Positions 1 through 6,870 of a DNA stretch of 12,405 nucleotides are shown one piece after another. Position 1 is the first letter of the stretch. Each line of letters begins with the position of its first letter. The DNA lies in NCBI GenBank assembly GCA_934621605.1, contig CAKTUZ010000043.1:1-12405 (forward strand), given 5' to 3'. Both the position numbers and the translations under genes were made by a program. Under the pieces are notes generated by a model, which saw nothing but the letters and a program-made list of their open reading frames with translations, had not been told where the DNA came from and did not search any database. This stretch comes from an uncultured bacterium (GTDB taxonomy: Bacteria; Vulcanimicrobiota; Xenobia; Xenobiales; Xenobiaceae).

Positions 1-63
1 CCTTTGGTGATGAATCATGTTCCTGATTATATCAGCCGCGGGGCAATTGCGGAAGCCCCCTAG
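1..63 (+). CDS. Possible 3' end of an upstream plus-strand gene
   Basis: The first frame is open from the window edge for 20 codons and ends with TAG at 61-63. The visible tail ends in the residues RGAIAEAP. The other two plus frames stop within the first 25 bases. A perfect 12-base palindrome, CCCCCTAGGGGG, spans the stop codon. The stretch is too short to identify a family, and a chance open frame of this length is quite possible. Confidence 0.3.
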   Translation, partial: PLVMNHVPDYISRGAIAEAP

Positions 64-67
64 GGGG
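40..67. other. Overlapping GC hairpins (GGGGC/GCCCC and CCCCCTAGGGGG)
   Basis: GGGGC at 40-44 can pair with GCCCC at 55-59. Alternatively CCCCC at 56-60 can pair with GGGGG at 63-67, and the two structures exclude each other. An AT-rich stretch (ATAAAATTTT) follows, so this may be the end of the upstream transcript. There is no clean T-run, so I do not call a terminator with confidence. Confidence 0.3.
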
Positions 68-75
68 ATAAAATT

Positions 76-105
76 TTGACATACTGTGCGGAGCTATGGT
101 ATAAT
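76..105 (+). promoter_or_regulatory. Near-consensus sigma-70/sigma-A promoter
   Basis: TTGACA at 76-81 and TATAAT at 100-105 are both perfect consensus hexamers, separated by 18 bases. The box lies 30 bases upstream of the mini-ORF at 136, which has its own AAAGGA ribosome binding site at 121-126. It is the best promoter in the window and should be constitutively strong. Confidence 0.8.
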
Positions 106-135
106 CTCAGCATATTTTTAAAAGGACAGATGAAC

Positions 136-225
136 ATGACGCGCATTTTATTCGTTTGCCACGGCAAAGGACTTCCCCGCCCCGATCTGCGCCGTTTTAC
201 CACGATTATCCACGGGTTGAACTGA
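136..225 (+). CDS. 29-codon mini-ORF starting like a low-molecular-weight tyrosine phosphatase
   Basis: ATG at 136 lies 9 bases after AAAGGA, behind a consensus promoter. An in-frame ATG at 130 is too close to the ribosome site. The peptide opens MTRILFVCHG, which is how the low-molecular-weight protein tyrosine phosphatases (MTxILFVCHGNICRSP) begin. After the tenth residue the similarity stops: the CX5R phosphate loop becomes CHGKGLPR, one residue too long, and the frame ends at 223-225 with RRFTTIIHGLN. It cannot be an active phosphatase. It may be a fusion scar or fragment of such a gene, or a promoter-driven short peptide or RNA that only resembles it. The promoter and ribosome site are clear; a function is not. 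Confidence 0.5.
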   Translation: MTRILFVCHGKGLPRPDLRRFTTIIHGLN

Positions 226-246
226 AATTTACTACCAATTTACTAC
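226..246 (+). repeat. 10-bp direct repeat AATTTACTAC x2
   Basis: AATTTACTAC occurs at 226-235 and again at 237-246 with one base between, giving an 11-base period. It directly follows the stop of the mini-ORF. In another frame it reads FTTNLL. The period is close to one helical turn, as in arm-type sites for integrases or repressors, but no recombinase gene is visible nearby, so the role is unknown. Confidence 0.5.
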
Positions 247-374
247 AGAATCTGAGCCGCAGTATGACAAGAAGGCTTGACGCTTAAATATTCCGCAGGC
301 TTGCGGACGCAGTACGGAAGCAGAAACGACGTGCTTTCTTGACGGATATCGCCTATATGAATACCCATATGAGT

Positions 375-419
375 GCACAAAGCCCACAGGAACGGACTCC
401 GTTTCTGTGGGCTTCGTGC
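375..419 (-). terminator. Hairpin after the glpK pseudogene (unit A)
   Basis: AGCCCACAGGAACGG at 381-395 pairs with CCGTTTCTGTGGGCT at 399-413 (one G-T pair, three-base loop). GCAC/GTGC extends the stem outward over one mismatch. The minus-strand 5' arm, AGCACGAAGCCC, is the same as in the hairpin after the intact glpK at 3274-3309, although the inner stem differs. There is no long T-run on either strand, so termination strength is uncertain. Confidence 0.55.
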
Positions 420-471
420 TGTATATTTGTGTAGGAGTGGGAAATCTTTTTCTGGATTTCTTGCAATTTTT

Positions 472-895
472 TTCTTCTGCCCGGGCAAGCGCGCAATCGA
501 CGGCTTTATGCCAGCCCGGTTTTATGACGGATAATATCGCCGTAGCCGCGCGTCACCAGGTCGTCGATGATATCCGCCGTGCGGCGGCACTGCCAGACGA
601 TGGCATTGGCGATGGGCTCTCCGGTCTCCTTGTCCCAGATCACGGTGGTTTCCCGCTGGTTGGTGATGCCGATGGCGGCGATGTCCGCCGCCTCTACCCC
701 CAGCTTGGCCATGGCAGCCCGGGAGACCTCCAGGGTCGTGTCCCAGATCTCATCGGCGTCATGTTCCACCCAGCCGGGATGGGGATAGATCTGCCGGAAC
801 TCTTTCTGCACCGAGGCGCAGATATTCCCGGCCTTATCGAACAGGATGCACCGGGAGCTTGTGGTGCCCTGGTCAAGGGACATGAAGTATTTCAT
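472..895 (-). pseudogene. glpK: Glycerol kinase pseudogene, internal deletion
   Basis: The reading frame starts at ATG 895, 7 bases after AGGAG, with MKYFMSLDQGTTSS, the phosphate-binding start of FGGY-family glycerol kinase. It matches the intact glpK of this window closely through the WQCRRT motif to HKTGL (about residue 128). There it meets TAA at about 506. Immediately downstream, in a different frame, lies the C-terminal end GWHKAVDCALARAEE, corresponding to the last 15 residues of the intact enzyme. About 1.06 kb (roughly 353 codons) is therefore missing. The join falls in a short GCC/CC match, and 1064 bases is not a multiple of three, which explains the frameshift. The original stop codon is also lost. 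Most of the first domain and the whole ATP-binding second domain are gone, so no kinase activity is possible. It follows the unit A hydrolase as glpK follows the hydrolase in unit B. Confidence 0.92.
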
Positions 896-946
896 TGCAA
901 CTCTCCTTCTGAGAAAACACATGCCACGTTTTCAACTTCTTAAGCA

Positions 947-975
947 CACAGCAGTTCTTTATCAGAACTGCTGTG
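947..975 (-). terminator. Hairpin between unit A hydrolase and glpK pseudogene
   Basis: CACAGCAGTTCT at 947-958 pairs perfectly with AGAACTGCTGTG at 964-975 (12 bp, five-base loop). It lies 26 bases after the hydrolase stop on the minus strand. There is no strong T-run behind it, so it may act as a partial terminator or an mRNA 3' stabiliser rather than a full stop. Confidence 0.5.
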
Positions 976-1001
976 CTCGGTGCTGACTGGTACCGCTATT
1001 T

Positions 1002-2831
1002 TTATACCATTCTGGAAAGTCCTCCAACCAGCGTCCAGCAAACAATGAATGCACTGATGAAAGAACCAACGTACACATGACCAGTCTTACGGTTGAAGTA
1101 AGTAGATATGACAGAAATGATTGCCATTATGCAAGGTACACACCAGAAGAAAGCGTACATCGAGCCTGCAAAGGGAGGAAGTCCGCCGTTGCGAATAAGA
1201 CCGCTTGTTCCAAGCCAGATACACCAGATAAAGTACCAAGGCGCCTGAATAACAAGATTGACGAGAATTTCCTTTGTTATGCTGAGTTCTCCATTCTTTG
1301 GCCGCACCAAACCGTACAAATTGACGGAAGCAATGATATAACATACGGCAAAGGGCAGGAAATATTTCAGAACCCTAACAATTCTCACAGAATTAAGCTC
1401 TCTAAAGGAAGTATTCCAAATACGTACATCAACCAAAGACCATCGATATGTAACCGCAAGCAGAGAATAGATCACAAGTATCGCAAGGAACGCCAAAAGC
1501 AGTGACTTTAGTATATTGAGTACCGTCTTGCTATCATATGCAAGACCAAGGTTCACCAGTGACGCTCTTTCTTCTTTCTTTGTTAAAACTGCGCCGACAA
1601 TGATAATCGCAAGTGTTGCAACTGCGACAAATACTGTCCAGCTTAAAGTGCAGTTTATTCTGTGGATATTAAACCAAGCAGACTTGAGCCAAGAAGAGTG
1701 ATTGCATCCGAAGAAATAGAGCGCGGGAGGAAGTAGCGCACTTAAAACCGCAAATACCCACCATTTTTTTCCGCGGTTGCCTTTGTATTCGGGTTCTTTT
1801 GTTGCGATGGATGCGAAAAATGCAGTGTTAAGAAGCAGCGTACCGATTGGCAGAAGCATTCCCATGAGTGCAGCCAGTGCAATAGTCGTCGCAAGATATC
1901 TCCATATCCAAACCTGAGAAGTTGCATCGATTGGATTGGGGGCTACAATCGAATTCTGTACATAGTCAATACATGTAGCAATAACCTTAGTACTCATATA
2001 CTCCCAGTTATGTACGCACATAGCCTGATAGTTAATACGTACATTTTGCTTTTCATATGAGCCGTATACTTTGCCTGACACAAATTCGTCTTCGCTTTCA
2101 AGTCCGCAGAAGCGTACCACACCGCTGTGGTTTGCTGCGTCTCCGTCGTCTCTGCCAGTAACAATAAGAATATTGATGTTATCCTCATCTTCCGCAAAAG
2201 GCAACATCTTATTCTCCGCTTCCATCTGAGAAGCAGCAGATTTGTCAAAAGCCTTTGGGCCAAGATTGGTATTATCCGAGGAAATACCGCAGTCATTGGC
2301 GGTAACACCCATCAGCATCAGACCGACATACCAGTCCGGGTTATTGTGCGCGGTGCGGATCGCGGCAACGCCACCCATTGAGTGGCCACCGACCACAATC
2401 TGACTGTTGTCAACAAACGGAAGTTTTCTCACGTATTCGCCAGCTTCATCTGCGCCAAGTGAATCATACAGTCCGGATGCCATATCGTTGAATCCTGTGT
2501 TGCCAACCGACTTTCCCTGACCTCTGAGATCAACATTGAAAACAACATAGCCTCTGCGAGCAAATTCCACTGAGATCATGGAGTATTTCTCGCATTCGCC
2601 GTCATTGCCCTGAACAAAAATCACACATGGTGCAGGTGTATTCACTGTTGCGGTAGAAGGAATATAAAGTCTGCCATGAAGAAGTGAACCATCAATAGTG
2701 CTTGTATAATAGACGTCCTGAACGGTGGTCTTCCCTCCGTTTCTATCAACGAGCACGCCAGCAGTTATGGAGCAGAGAAATATCGCGATGAGAAGAAGCA
2801 GCGCTATCCAAGTTTTACGACTTGTTTTCAT
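1002..2831 (-). CDS. Membrane-anchored alpha/beta hydrolase with C-terminal multi-pass domain (unit A)
   Basis: The product has 609 residues. An uncleaved-looking membrane segment or signal (about 8-26) is followed by an alpha/beta-hydrolase domain (about 35-295) and about eight hydrophobic segments (near 308-330, 356-375, 396-415, 438-460, 487-506, 524-540, 555-577, 586-604). The nucleophile elbow is GHSMGG with Ser151. The likely acid is Asp228 or Asp229 in GRDDGD, and the likely base is His274 in VHNWEY. The usual HG oxyanion motif reads VQGN (73-76). The catalytic domain should face outside the membrane. The substrate is unknown: an esterase or lipase acting on glycerolipids fits the downstream glpK homologue, while a peptidase or other acyl hydrolase remains possible. 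Start ATG 2831 follows AAAGGA and is one base after the stop of a 36-codon ORF, which suggests translational coupling. The DNA is visibly AT-richer than glpK. Confidence 0.85.
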   Translation of the reverse strand: MKTSRKTWIALLLLIAIFLCSITAGVLVDRNGGKTTVQDVYYTSTIDGSLLHGRLYIPSTATVNTPAPCVIFVQGNDGECEKYSMISVEFARRGYVVFNVDLRGQGKSVGNTGFNDMASGLYDSLGADEAGEYVRKLPFVDNSQIVVGGHSMGGVAAIRTAHNNPDWYVGLMLMGVTANDCGISSDNTNLGPKAFDKSAASQMEAENKMLPFAEDEDNINILIVTGRDDGDAANHSGVVRFCGLESEDEFVSGKVYGSYEKQNVRINYQAMCVHNWEYMSTKVIATCIDYVQNSIVAPNPIDATSQVWIWRYLATTIALAALMGMLLPIGTLLLNTAFFASIATKEPEYKGNRGKKWWVFAVLSALLPPALYFFGCNHSSWLKSAWFNIHRINCTLSWTVFVAVATLAIIIVGAVLTKKEERASLVNLGLAYDSKTVLNILKSLLLAFLAILVIYSLLAVTYRWSLVDVRIWNTSFRELNSVRIVRVLKYFLPFAVCYIIASVNLYGLVRPKNGELSITKEILVNLVIQAPWYFIWCIWLGTSGLIRNGGLPPFAGSMYAFFWCVPCIMAIISVISTYFNRKTGHVYVGSFISAFIVCWTLVGGLSRMV

Positions 2832-2832
2832 T

Positions 2833-2943
2833 TTACCATTCCTTTCTGTCCGTTTTCATGTGCATATCCATATTTGTATTACGAGAAGCAGCGCCAGGAT
2901 TTTTACAACCAGCCTTTGTTGCTAACGAAAATTTCTTGTTCAT
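2833..2943 (-). CDS. 36-codon small ORF coupled to the unit A hydrolase
   Basis: ATG at 2943 is preceded by GAGAGGAAG and opens MNKKFSLATKAG; the frame ends DRKEW with TAA at 2835-2833. The hydrolase ATG is at 2831, so TAA and ATG are one base apart, and the hydrolase ribosome site AAAGGA lies inside this ORF. In unit B the aligned position (after CTCGTC and the purine-rich stretch) is the hydrolase start itself. This ORF may therefore be the rebuilt ancestral start region, with a later insertion between it and the present gene. No homology is recognised. It may be a coupling ORF without a functional product. Confidence 0.4.
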   Translation of the reverse strand: MNKKFSLATKAGCKNPGAASRNTNMDMHMKTDRKEW

Positions 2944-3005
2944 CTTTCTTCCTCTCTTTCTTTGTCTTGTGTATTTTGACGAGATTAGGCTGCGATACTC
3001 GTCCC

Positions 3006-3068
3006 TTATGATATAAAAATAGCTAATTTGCACAAAAAATCAATTAAGGCTTTTGCTGTGTTGTTCAT
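3006..3068 (-). CDS. 20-codon leader ORF, unit A copy
   Basis: ATG at 3068 is placed 8 bases after GAGGA. It opens MNNTAKALIDFLCK, identical to the unit B leader ORF, and then diverges (LAIFIS, stop at 3008-3006). The first 14 codons and their ribosome site are identical in DNA to the copy 3910 bases away, including silent positions. Compared with the 35-codon unit B version, this one is truncated by a stop. It could be a leader peptide controlling the hydrolase, a short membrane-active peptide, or an RNA element that happens to be open. Confidence 0.5.
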   Translation of the reverse strand: MNNTAKALIDFLCKLAIFIS

Positions 3069-3089
3069 CGTTTTTATCCTCTTTTTTTG
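3015..3089 (-). repeat. 75-bp leader repeat, copy A
   Basis: This stretch differs at only one of 75 positions (3025) from 6925-6999. It covers the leader ORF ribosome site, its ATG and its first 14-16 codons. Upstream similarity continues without gaps to about 3165, including an identical block TAACTTGAACAAAT at 3130-3143. Confidence 0.95.
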
Positions 3090-3165
3090 CTTTTCTCGCG
3101 ATTTTTTACTTTTTGACTTGCCGAAAAAATAACTTGAACAAATAATGAACAACAGGATTGGACAG
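3090..3165 (-). promoter_or_regulatory. Putative promoter/operator region of unit A
   Basis: This region is colinear without gaps with 7000-7075. Conserved blocks are TAACTTGAACAAAT (3130-3143; minus strand ATTTGTTCAAGTTA) and GATTGGnCAG (3156-3165). On the minus strand TTGTTCA occurs twice at an 11-base period (TTGTTCATTAT, TTGTTCAAGTT), a possible activator half-site pair. No convincing -35 hexamer is present, as often in activator-dependent promoters. Control by the AraC protein at 7119-8117 is inferred. Confidence 0.5.
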
Positions 3166-3273
3166 GTTACACAAAAGTCAGAAAAACAAGGAAGATGTAC
3201 CGCCATCCGCGCGCTCGAATACTTCGATAAATTTTGCTTACGTTTTGATTGCCTAGGCATGCTCATACCCGCG

Positions 3274-3309
3274 GCACGAAGCCCCTGGAATATTCCAGGG
3301 GCTTCGTGC
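3274..3309 (-). terminator. Perfect 18-bp hairpin after glpK (unit B)
   Basis: A perfect 36-base palindrome: GCACGAAGCCCCTGGAAT followed directly by its reverse complement. It lies 51 bases beyond the glpK stop on the minus strand. The outer arm matches the hairpin after the glpK pseudogene. No T-run follows on either strand, so it may be a bidirectional transcript-end structure rather than a classical intrinsic terminator. Confidence 0.65.
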
Positions 3310-3359
3310 TATGGCAATATTTCAGAGGAGTGAAAAGTAATATCTATTTCAGTATTGCA

Positions 3360-4850
3360 TTATTCCTCCGCCCAGGCAAGGGCGCACTTGACAGCCTTGT
3401 GCCAGCCATCCAGGAGCTTAACGCGGCGTTCCTCCTCCATCTTGGAGGTAAATACCTGGTCGATGGCCCAGTTGTTCTTCACGTCCTCCAGGCTGGCCCA
3501 GTAGCCCACGGCCAACCCGGCCAGGTAGGCCGCACCCAGGGCCGTGGTTTCGATACAGCGGGGACGGTAAACATCGCAGCCGATCAGGTCGGACTGGAAC
3601 TGCATCAGGAAATTGTTGGCGCAGGCGCCGCCATCCACCTTCAGCTCCGCGATCTTAATACCGGAGTCCCGCCCCATGGCCCGGGCAATGTCATAGGTCT
3701 GGTAGGCCAGGGATTCCAGGGTGGCGCGGATGAGATGGGCCCGGGAAAAGCCCCGGGTGATGCCCACAATGGCCCCCCGGGCGTGCTGGTTCCAATAAGG
3801 GGCGCCCAGGCCGGTAAAGGCCGGCACCACGTAGCCGCCGGCGGTATCCGGCACCTTCTCGGCATACTCCTGGCTCTCGGCGGCGTTGGACACCACGCCC
3901 AGCTCATCCCGTAGCCACTGAACAGCAGCGCCGGCCACAAAGATGCTGCCCTCCAGGGCGTATTCCACATGATCCTCGTAGCCCACGCCGATGGTGGTCA
4001 CCAGGCCGTTTTTGCTCTCCACGATCTCGCTGCCGGTGTTCATCAGCAGGAAGCAGCCGGTGCCGTAGGTGTTCTTCATCTGGCCCGGTTCAAAGCAGCA
4101 CTGACCAAAGAGAGCGCACTGCTGATCCCCTGCCGCGCCGGCAATGGGGATCTCCCCGCCGTAAAGCTCAAACTCCGTGGTGCCGTACACATGGCTGGAG
4201 GGCTTTACCTCCGGCAGGATGCATTCGGGCACATCCAGCAGCTCCAGCAGCTCCTTGTCCCAGCAAAGCTCCCGGATGTTGTAGAGCATGGTGCGGCTGG
4301 CGTTGGTGTGGTCGGTCACATGGACCTTGCCGCCGGTGAGCTTCCAGATCAGCCAGGTGTCAATGGTACCGAAGAGCAGCTTGCCGGCATTGGCCCGCTT
4401 TCTGGCCCCGGGCACATTGTCCAGCAACCATTTGATCTTGGAGCCGGAGAAATAGGCGTCCGGCTCCAGGCCGGTCTTATGACGGATGGTGTCGCCATAG
4501 CCCCGCTTCACCAGGTCGTCAATGATATCGGAGGTACGGCGGCACTGCCAGACGATGGCGTTGGCAATGGGTTCCCCGGTCTCTTTGTCCCAGATGACTG
4601 TGGTTTCCCGCTGGTTGGTGATGCCGATGGCGGCGATGTCCGCCGCCTCTACCCCCAGCTTGGCCATGGCAGCCCGGGAGACTTCCAGTGTGGTGTCCCA
4701 GATCTCATTGGCGTCATGCTCCACCCAGCCGGGCTTGGGGAATATCTGCTTAAACTCCTTCTGCACAGACGCACAGATATTGCCGGACTTGTCAAAGAGT
4801 ATGCAGCGGGAACTGGTGGTCCCCTGATCAAGGGACATTATATATTTCAT
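3360..4850 (-). CDS. glpK: Glycerol kinase GlpK
   Basis: This enzyme phosphorylates glycerol with ATP to sn-glycerol 3-phosphate in the cytoplasm. The product has 496 residues, the usual family length. Start ATG 4850 follows AGGAG by 8 bases; a TTG two codons earlier is too near the ribosome site. FGGY-family motifs appear in order: SLDQGTTSSR at the N terminus, WQCRRT, FGTIDTWLIWKLTGG, TDHTNASRTMLYNI, GAAGDQQCALFGQ, MKNTYGTGCFLLMNTG, FTGLGAPYWNQHARG, LKVDGGACANNFLMQ and ETTALGAAYLAG. The segment aligning with the HPr-phosphorylated histidine of enterococcal GlpK (YHFYG) reads FELYG, so PTS control through that site is probably absent. It lies 79 bases downstream of the unit B hydrolase, with a hairpin between. 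The high GC content contrasts with the hydrolase. Confidence 0.97.
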   Translation of the reverse strand: MKYIMSLDQGTTSSRCILFDKSGNICASVQKEFKQIFPKPGWVEHDANEIWDTTLEVSRAAMAKLGVEAADIAAIGITNQRETTVIWDKETGEPIANAIVWQCRRTSDIIDDLVKRGYGDTIRHKTGLEPDAYFSGSKIKWLLDNVPGARKRANAGKLLFGTIDTWLIWKLTGGKVHVTDHTNASRTMLYNIRELCWDKELLELLDVPECILPEVKPSSHVYGTTEFELYGGEIPIAGAAGDQQCALFGQCCFEPGQMKNTYGTGCFLLMNTGSEIVESKNGLVTTIGVGYEDHVEYALEGSIFVAGAAVQWLRDELGVVSNAAESQEYAEKVPDTAGGYVVPAFTGLGAPYWNQHARGAIVGITRGFSRAHLIRATLESLAYQTYDIARAMGRDSGIKIAELKVDGGACANNFLMQFQSDLIGCDVYRPRCIETTALGAAYLAGLAVGYWASLEDVKNNWAIDQVFTSKMEEERRVKLLDGWHKAVKCALAWAEE

Positions 4851-4875
4851 TGGCAAGTCTCCTTCCTAGGATTAA

Positions 4876-4919
4876 TTTCATGAGTGCCGCACCCTAAAAC
4901 CGATACGGCACTCATGAAA
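4876..4919 (-). terminator. 14-bp hairpin between unit B hydrolase and glpK
   Basis: TTTCATGAGTGCCG at 4876-4889 pairs perfectly with CGGCACTCATGAAA at 4906-4919 around a 16-base loop. No T-run follows in the minus direction, so read-through into glpK is expected. It may lower glpK expression relative to the hydrolase or protect the hydrolase mRNA end. Unit A has a hairpin of unrelated sequence at the same place. Confidence 0.5.
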
Positions 4920-4929
4920 CATTCAAATT

Positions 4930-6852
4930 TTAAAACCAATAGCAAGCAATTGAGGTATTTGCAACACCTATCATGGTATAGAGGCTGGCAACGATCATAG
5001 GTGCTACCCAGTTCTTACCTGTGAGCTTGTACATTGCACGCAGGAAATACGGAGCAAGGAACAACTGCCAGAATACCCAAATAATCCAGAAGGTTGCAAT
5101 CCAGTCGCCATACATTACGACATAACCGGTCAGAGCCACGCTTCCATACTGGACCAAAAACAGTACCAACGGAGCAATTGTTGCGCCTAAAGCGGTAAAG
5201 AACAGGTATTTCTTTTCGTTCATTCCCTCAAATCTCTGACCTCCGTTCACATTAAGAGACAGAGCAAGATAGAAGAGGAAGAATACCGGCACGTACTGAA
5301 TGAACTGCCAAAGCTTTCCGGGGTTGAATTCTTTTATGGCTGCCTCAAGGAATCGGAAGTCAGTATTGAACAGCCATTTGCAGAACCATACAACAGAATA
5401 GAACAGGAACATCACTACAGCGGTGAAAGCCAGTATCTTCCAAAATTCACCTTTCTTGAGTTTCCAGCCAATCATTTCGTCGTTGCGAATACCAACTGCC
5501 TTGTCCTTTTTGTAGTCGGTCCAGAAAGAAATCATGAGCCAAATTGTATTAAGAAGAGTCCATACCCAAATAACATTCATATTCGTACAGCTCATGAAGT
5601 AAGTATTCTTTATCATATGAGCACCGATAACGGTGTTCCAACTGGGTTTGGAGAACCACCATATTACGAACAGGGCTGTTCCTATGGATACTGCAGCGTT
5701 AATAACCCATTTTTTCCAATAGGTTTTTTTCTTTTTATCATCCCAAGGACCGAGTTTGGGGCCTTCAGAACCGCTGAGGCTTTCAAAGCAAGGAATCTTA
5801 AGCAACAGGGCCACTCCGGGAACTACTGCCATTAAAAGGCCAATCATCGCTATTGTGTTGCAAAGCTTCTTCAAAAGATATATCTGATCTTTGCTTCCAA
5901 GATCAGTGTCAAGATCCCAGACGGTACTCCAGTACTCAATTACCTTTTCGGTTGCGCCGGGGAGAATATGATCCATGGGGTGAGTGGTGCCAGCAGGCTC
6001 ATAGAATACTCTCAAGGTTCCGTCTTCACGGTTGCCGTAGTATTTATCTTTTTCTACGAAGGTTGCTTCGGGGTCAATTGTTTTGAGGACAGTAAGGGCA
6101 ACATCGTTATGAACGAGCCCAAAGTCATATTGAGCTGCTGCGTCTTTGCTCTTCTTGCTGCTTTCTTCCCACTCTCCTATCAATACACCAAAGTTGCACT
6201 TAAGGGTGTCAAAGCAGCGAGTAACAGTTACGTCACAGTTACCGGTGGAAAGAATAGAGTCGATGGGGTACTGGGCATCGCAGTAGGCCTGTTCTTTTTC
6301 AGTTATTTCTTCTCCACCATCAGAATCGGGAGCCTGTGCGGCAGCTACTGCATCAAGATATCTTTGACCAATGACCACCATTGCACCTCCGAACGCGGAA
6401 CCGCCCATGGAATGGCTCATTATGCCGATCCTGTCTGTATCAATGTAGTCCAATATTCCGCTGGTGCAATAATCAATAAGTGACAAATAACCAAGACCGT
6501 CAACACCGGTAGACGCCATAATCGAATCAGGCGCATTGCTTGACATACCATGGCTGTACGCATCCATTGAGATGACCATAACGCCTCGTCTTGAAAGCTC
6601 GATACAGGCAGCATCCTGCATCTCCGCACTGTTAAGCCAACCGTGACAGGTCAATACTACAGGGCATTTGTTTTCAGCACTTGCGCTCTTAGGGATATAT
6701 GCGTATGCATGCAAATACTGTTGGTCATTTGTGGGCAAGTAGATGTCTTTTACTCTTACCTTAAAACCGTCAGTCTGAATTAAGCAGGCAAACAAGCTAC
6801 CTAAAAGAACTAGTGCTAACGCGATACAAAGTAATCGCTTGCTGTTTTTCAT
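4930..6852 (-). CDS. Membrane-anchored alpha/beta hydrolase with C-terminal multi-pass domain (unit B)
   Basis: The product has 640 residues. An N-terminal membrane segment (about 7-25) is followed by an alpha/beta-hydrolase domain (about 32-310) and about eight hydrophobic segments (near 326-352, 382-400, 426-445, 471-491, 517-534, 547-566, 570-600, 615-634). The oxyanion motif is CHGW (69-72) and the nucleophile elbow is SHSMGG with Ser148. The base is probably His291 or His295 in TTHPMDH. The acid is uncertain: the segment VLIGEWEE (223-230) carries Glu where Asp is usual. It has the same layout as the unit A hydrolase but low sequence similarity. ATG 6852 is preceded by GAAAGGAAAGAG. Because the intact glpK follows, I infer an outward-facing ester hydrolase that releases glycerol; this is not shown by the sequence alone. 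Confidence 0.85.
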   Translation of the reverse strand: MKNSKRLLCIALALVLLGSLFACLIQTDGFKVRVKDIYLPTNDQQYLHAYAYIPKSASAENKCPVVLTCHGWLNSAEMQDAACIELSRRGVMVISMDAYSHGMSSNAPDSIMASTGVDGLGYLSLIDYCTSGILDYIDTDRIGIMSHSMGGSAFGGAMVVIGQRYLDAVAAAQAPDSDGGEEITEKEQAYCDAQYPIDSILSTGNCDVTVTRCFDTLKCNFGVLIGEWEESSKKSKDAAAQYDFGLVHNDVALTVLKTIDPEATFVEKDKYYGNREDGTLRVFYEPAGTTHPMDHILPGATEKVIEYWSTVWDLDTDLGSKDQIYLLKKLCNTIAMIGLLMAVVPGVALLLKIPCFESLSGSEGPKLGPWDDKKKKTYWKKWVINAAVSIGTALFVIWWFSKPSWNTVIGAHMIKNTYFMSCTNMNVIWVWTLLNTIWLMISFWTDYKKDKAVGIRNDEMIGWKLKKGEFWKILAFTAVVMFLFYSVVWFCKWLFNTDFRFLEAAIKEFNPGKLWQFIQYVPVFFLFYLALSLNVNGGQRFEGMNEKKYLFFTALGATIAPLVLFLVQYGSVALTGYVVMYGDWIATFWIIWVFWQLFLAPYFLRAMYKLTGKNWVAPMIVASLYTMIGVANTSIACYWF

Positions 6853-6870
6853 TTTCTCTTTCCTTTCTCT

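Noticed and set aside
3969..4883. A 304-codon plus-strand frame, and a similar 178-codon frame at 407-943
   Set aside because: Both are antisense shadows of glpK and its pseudogene. Their apparent similarity to each other only reflects the glpK duplication.
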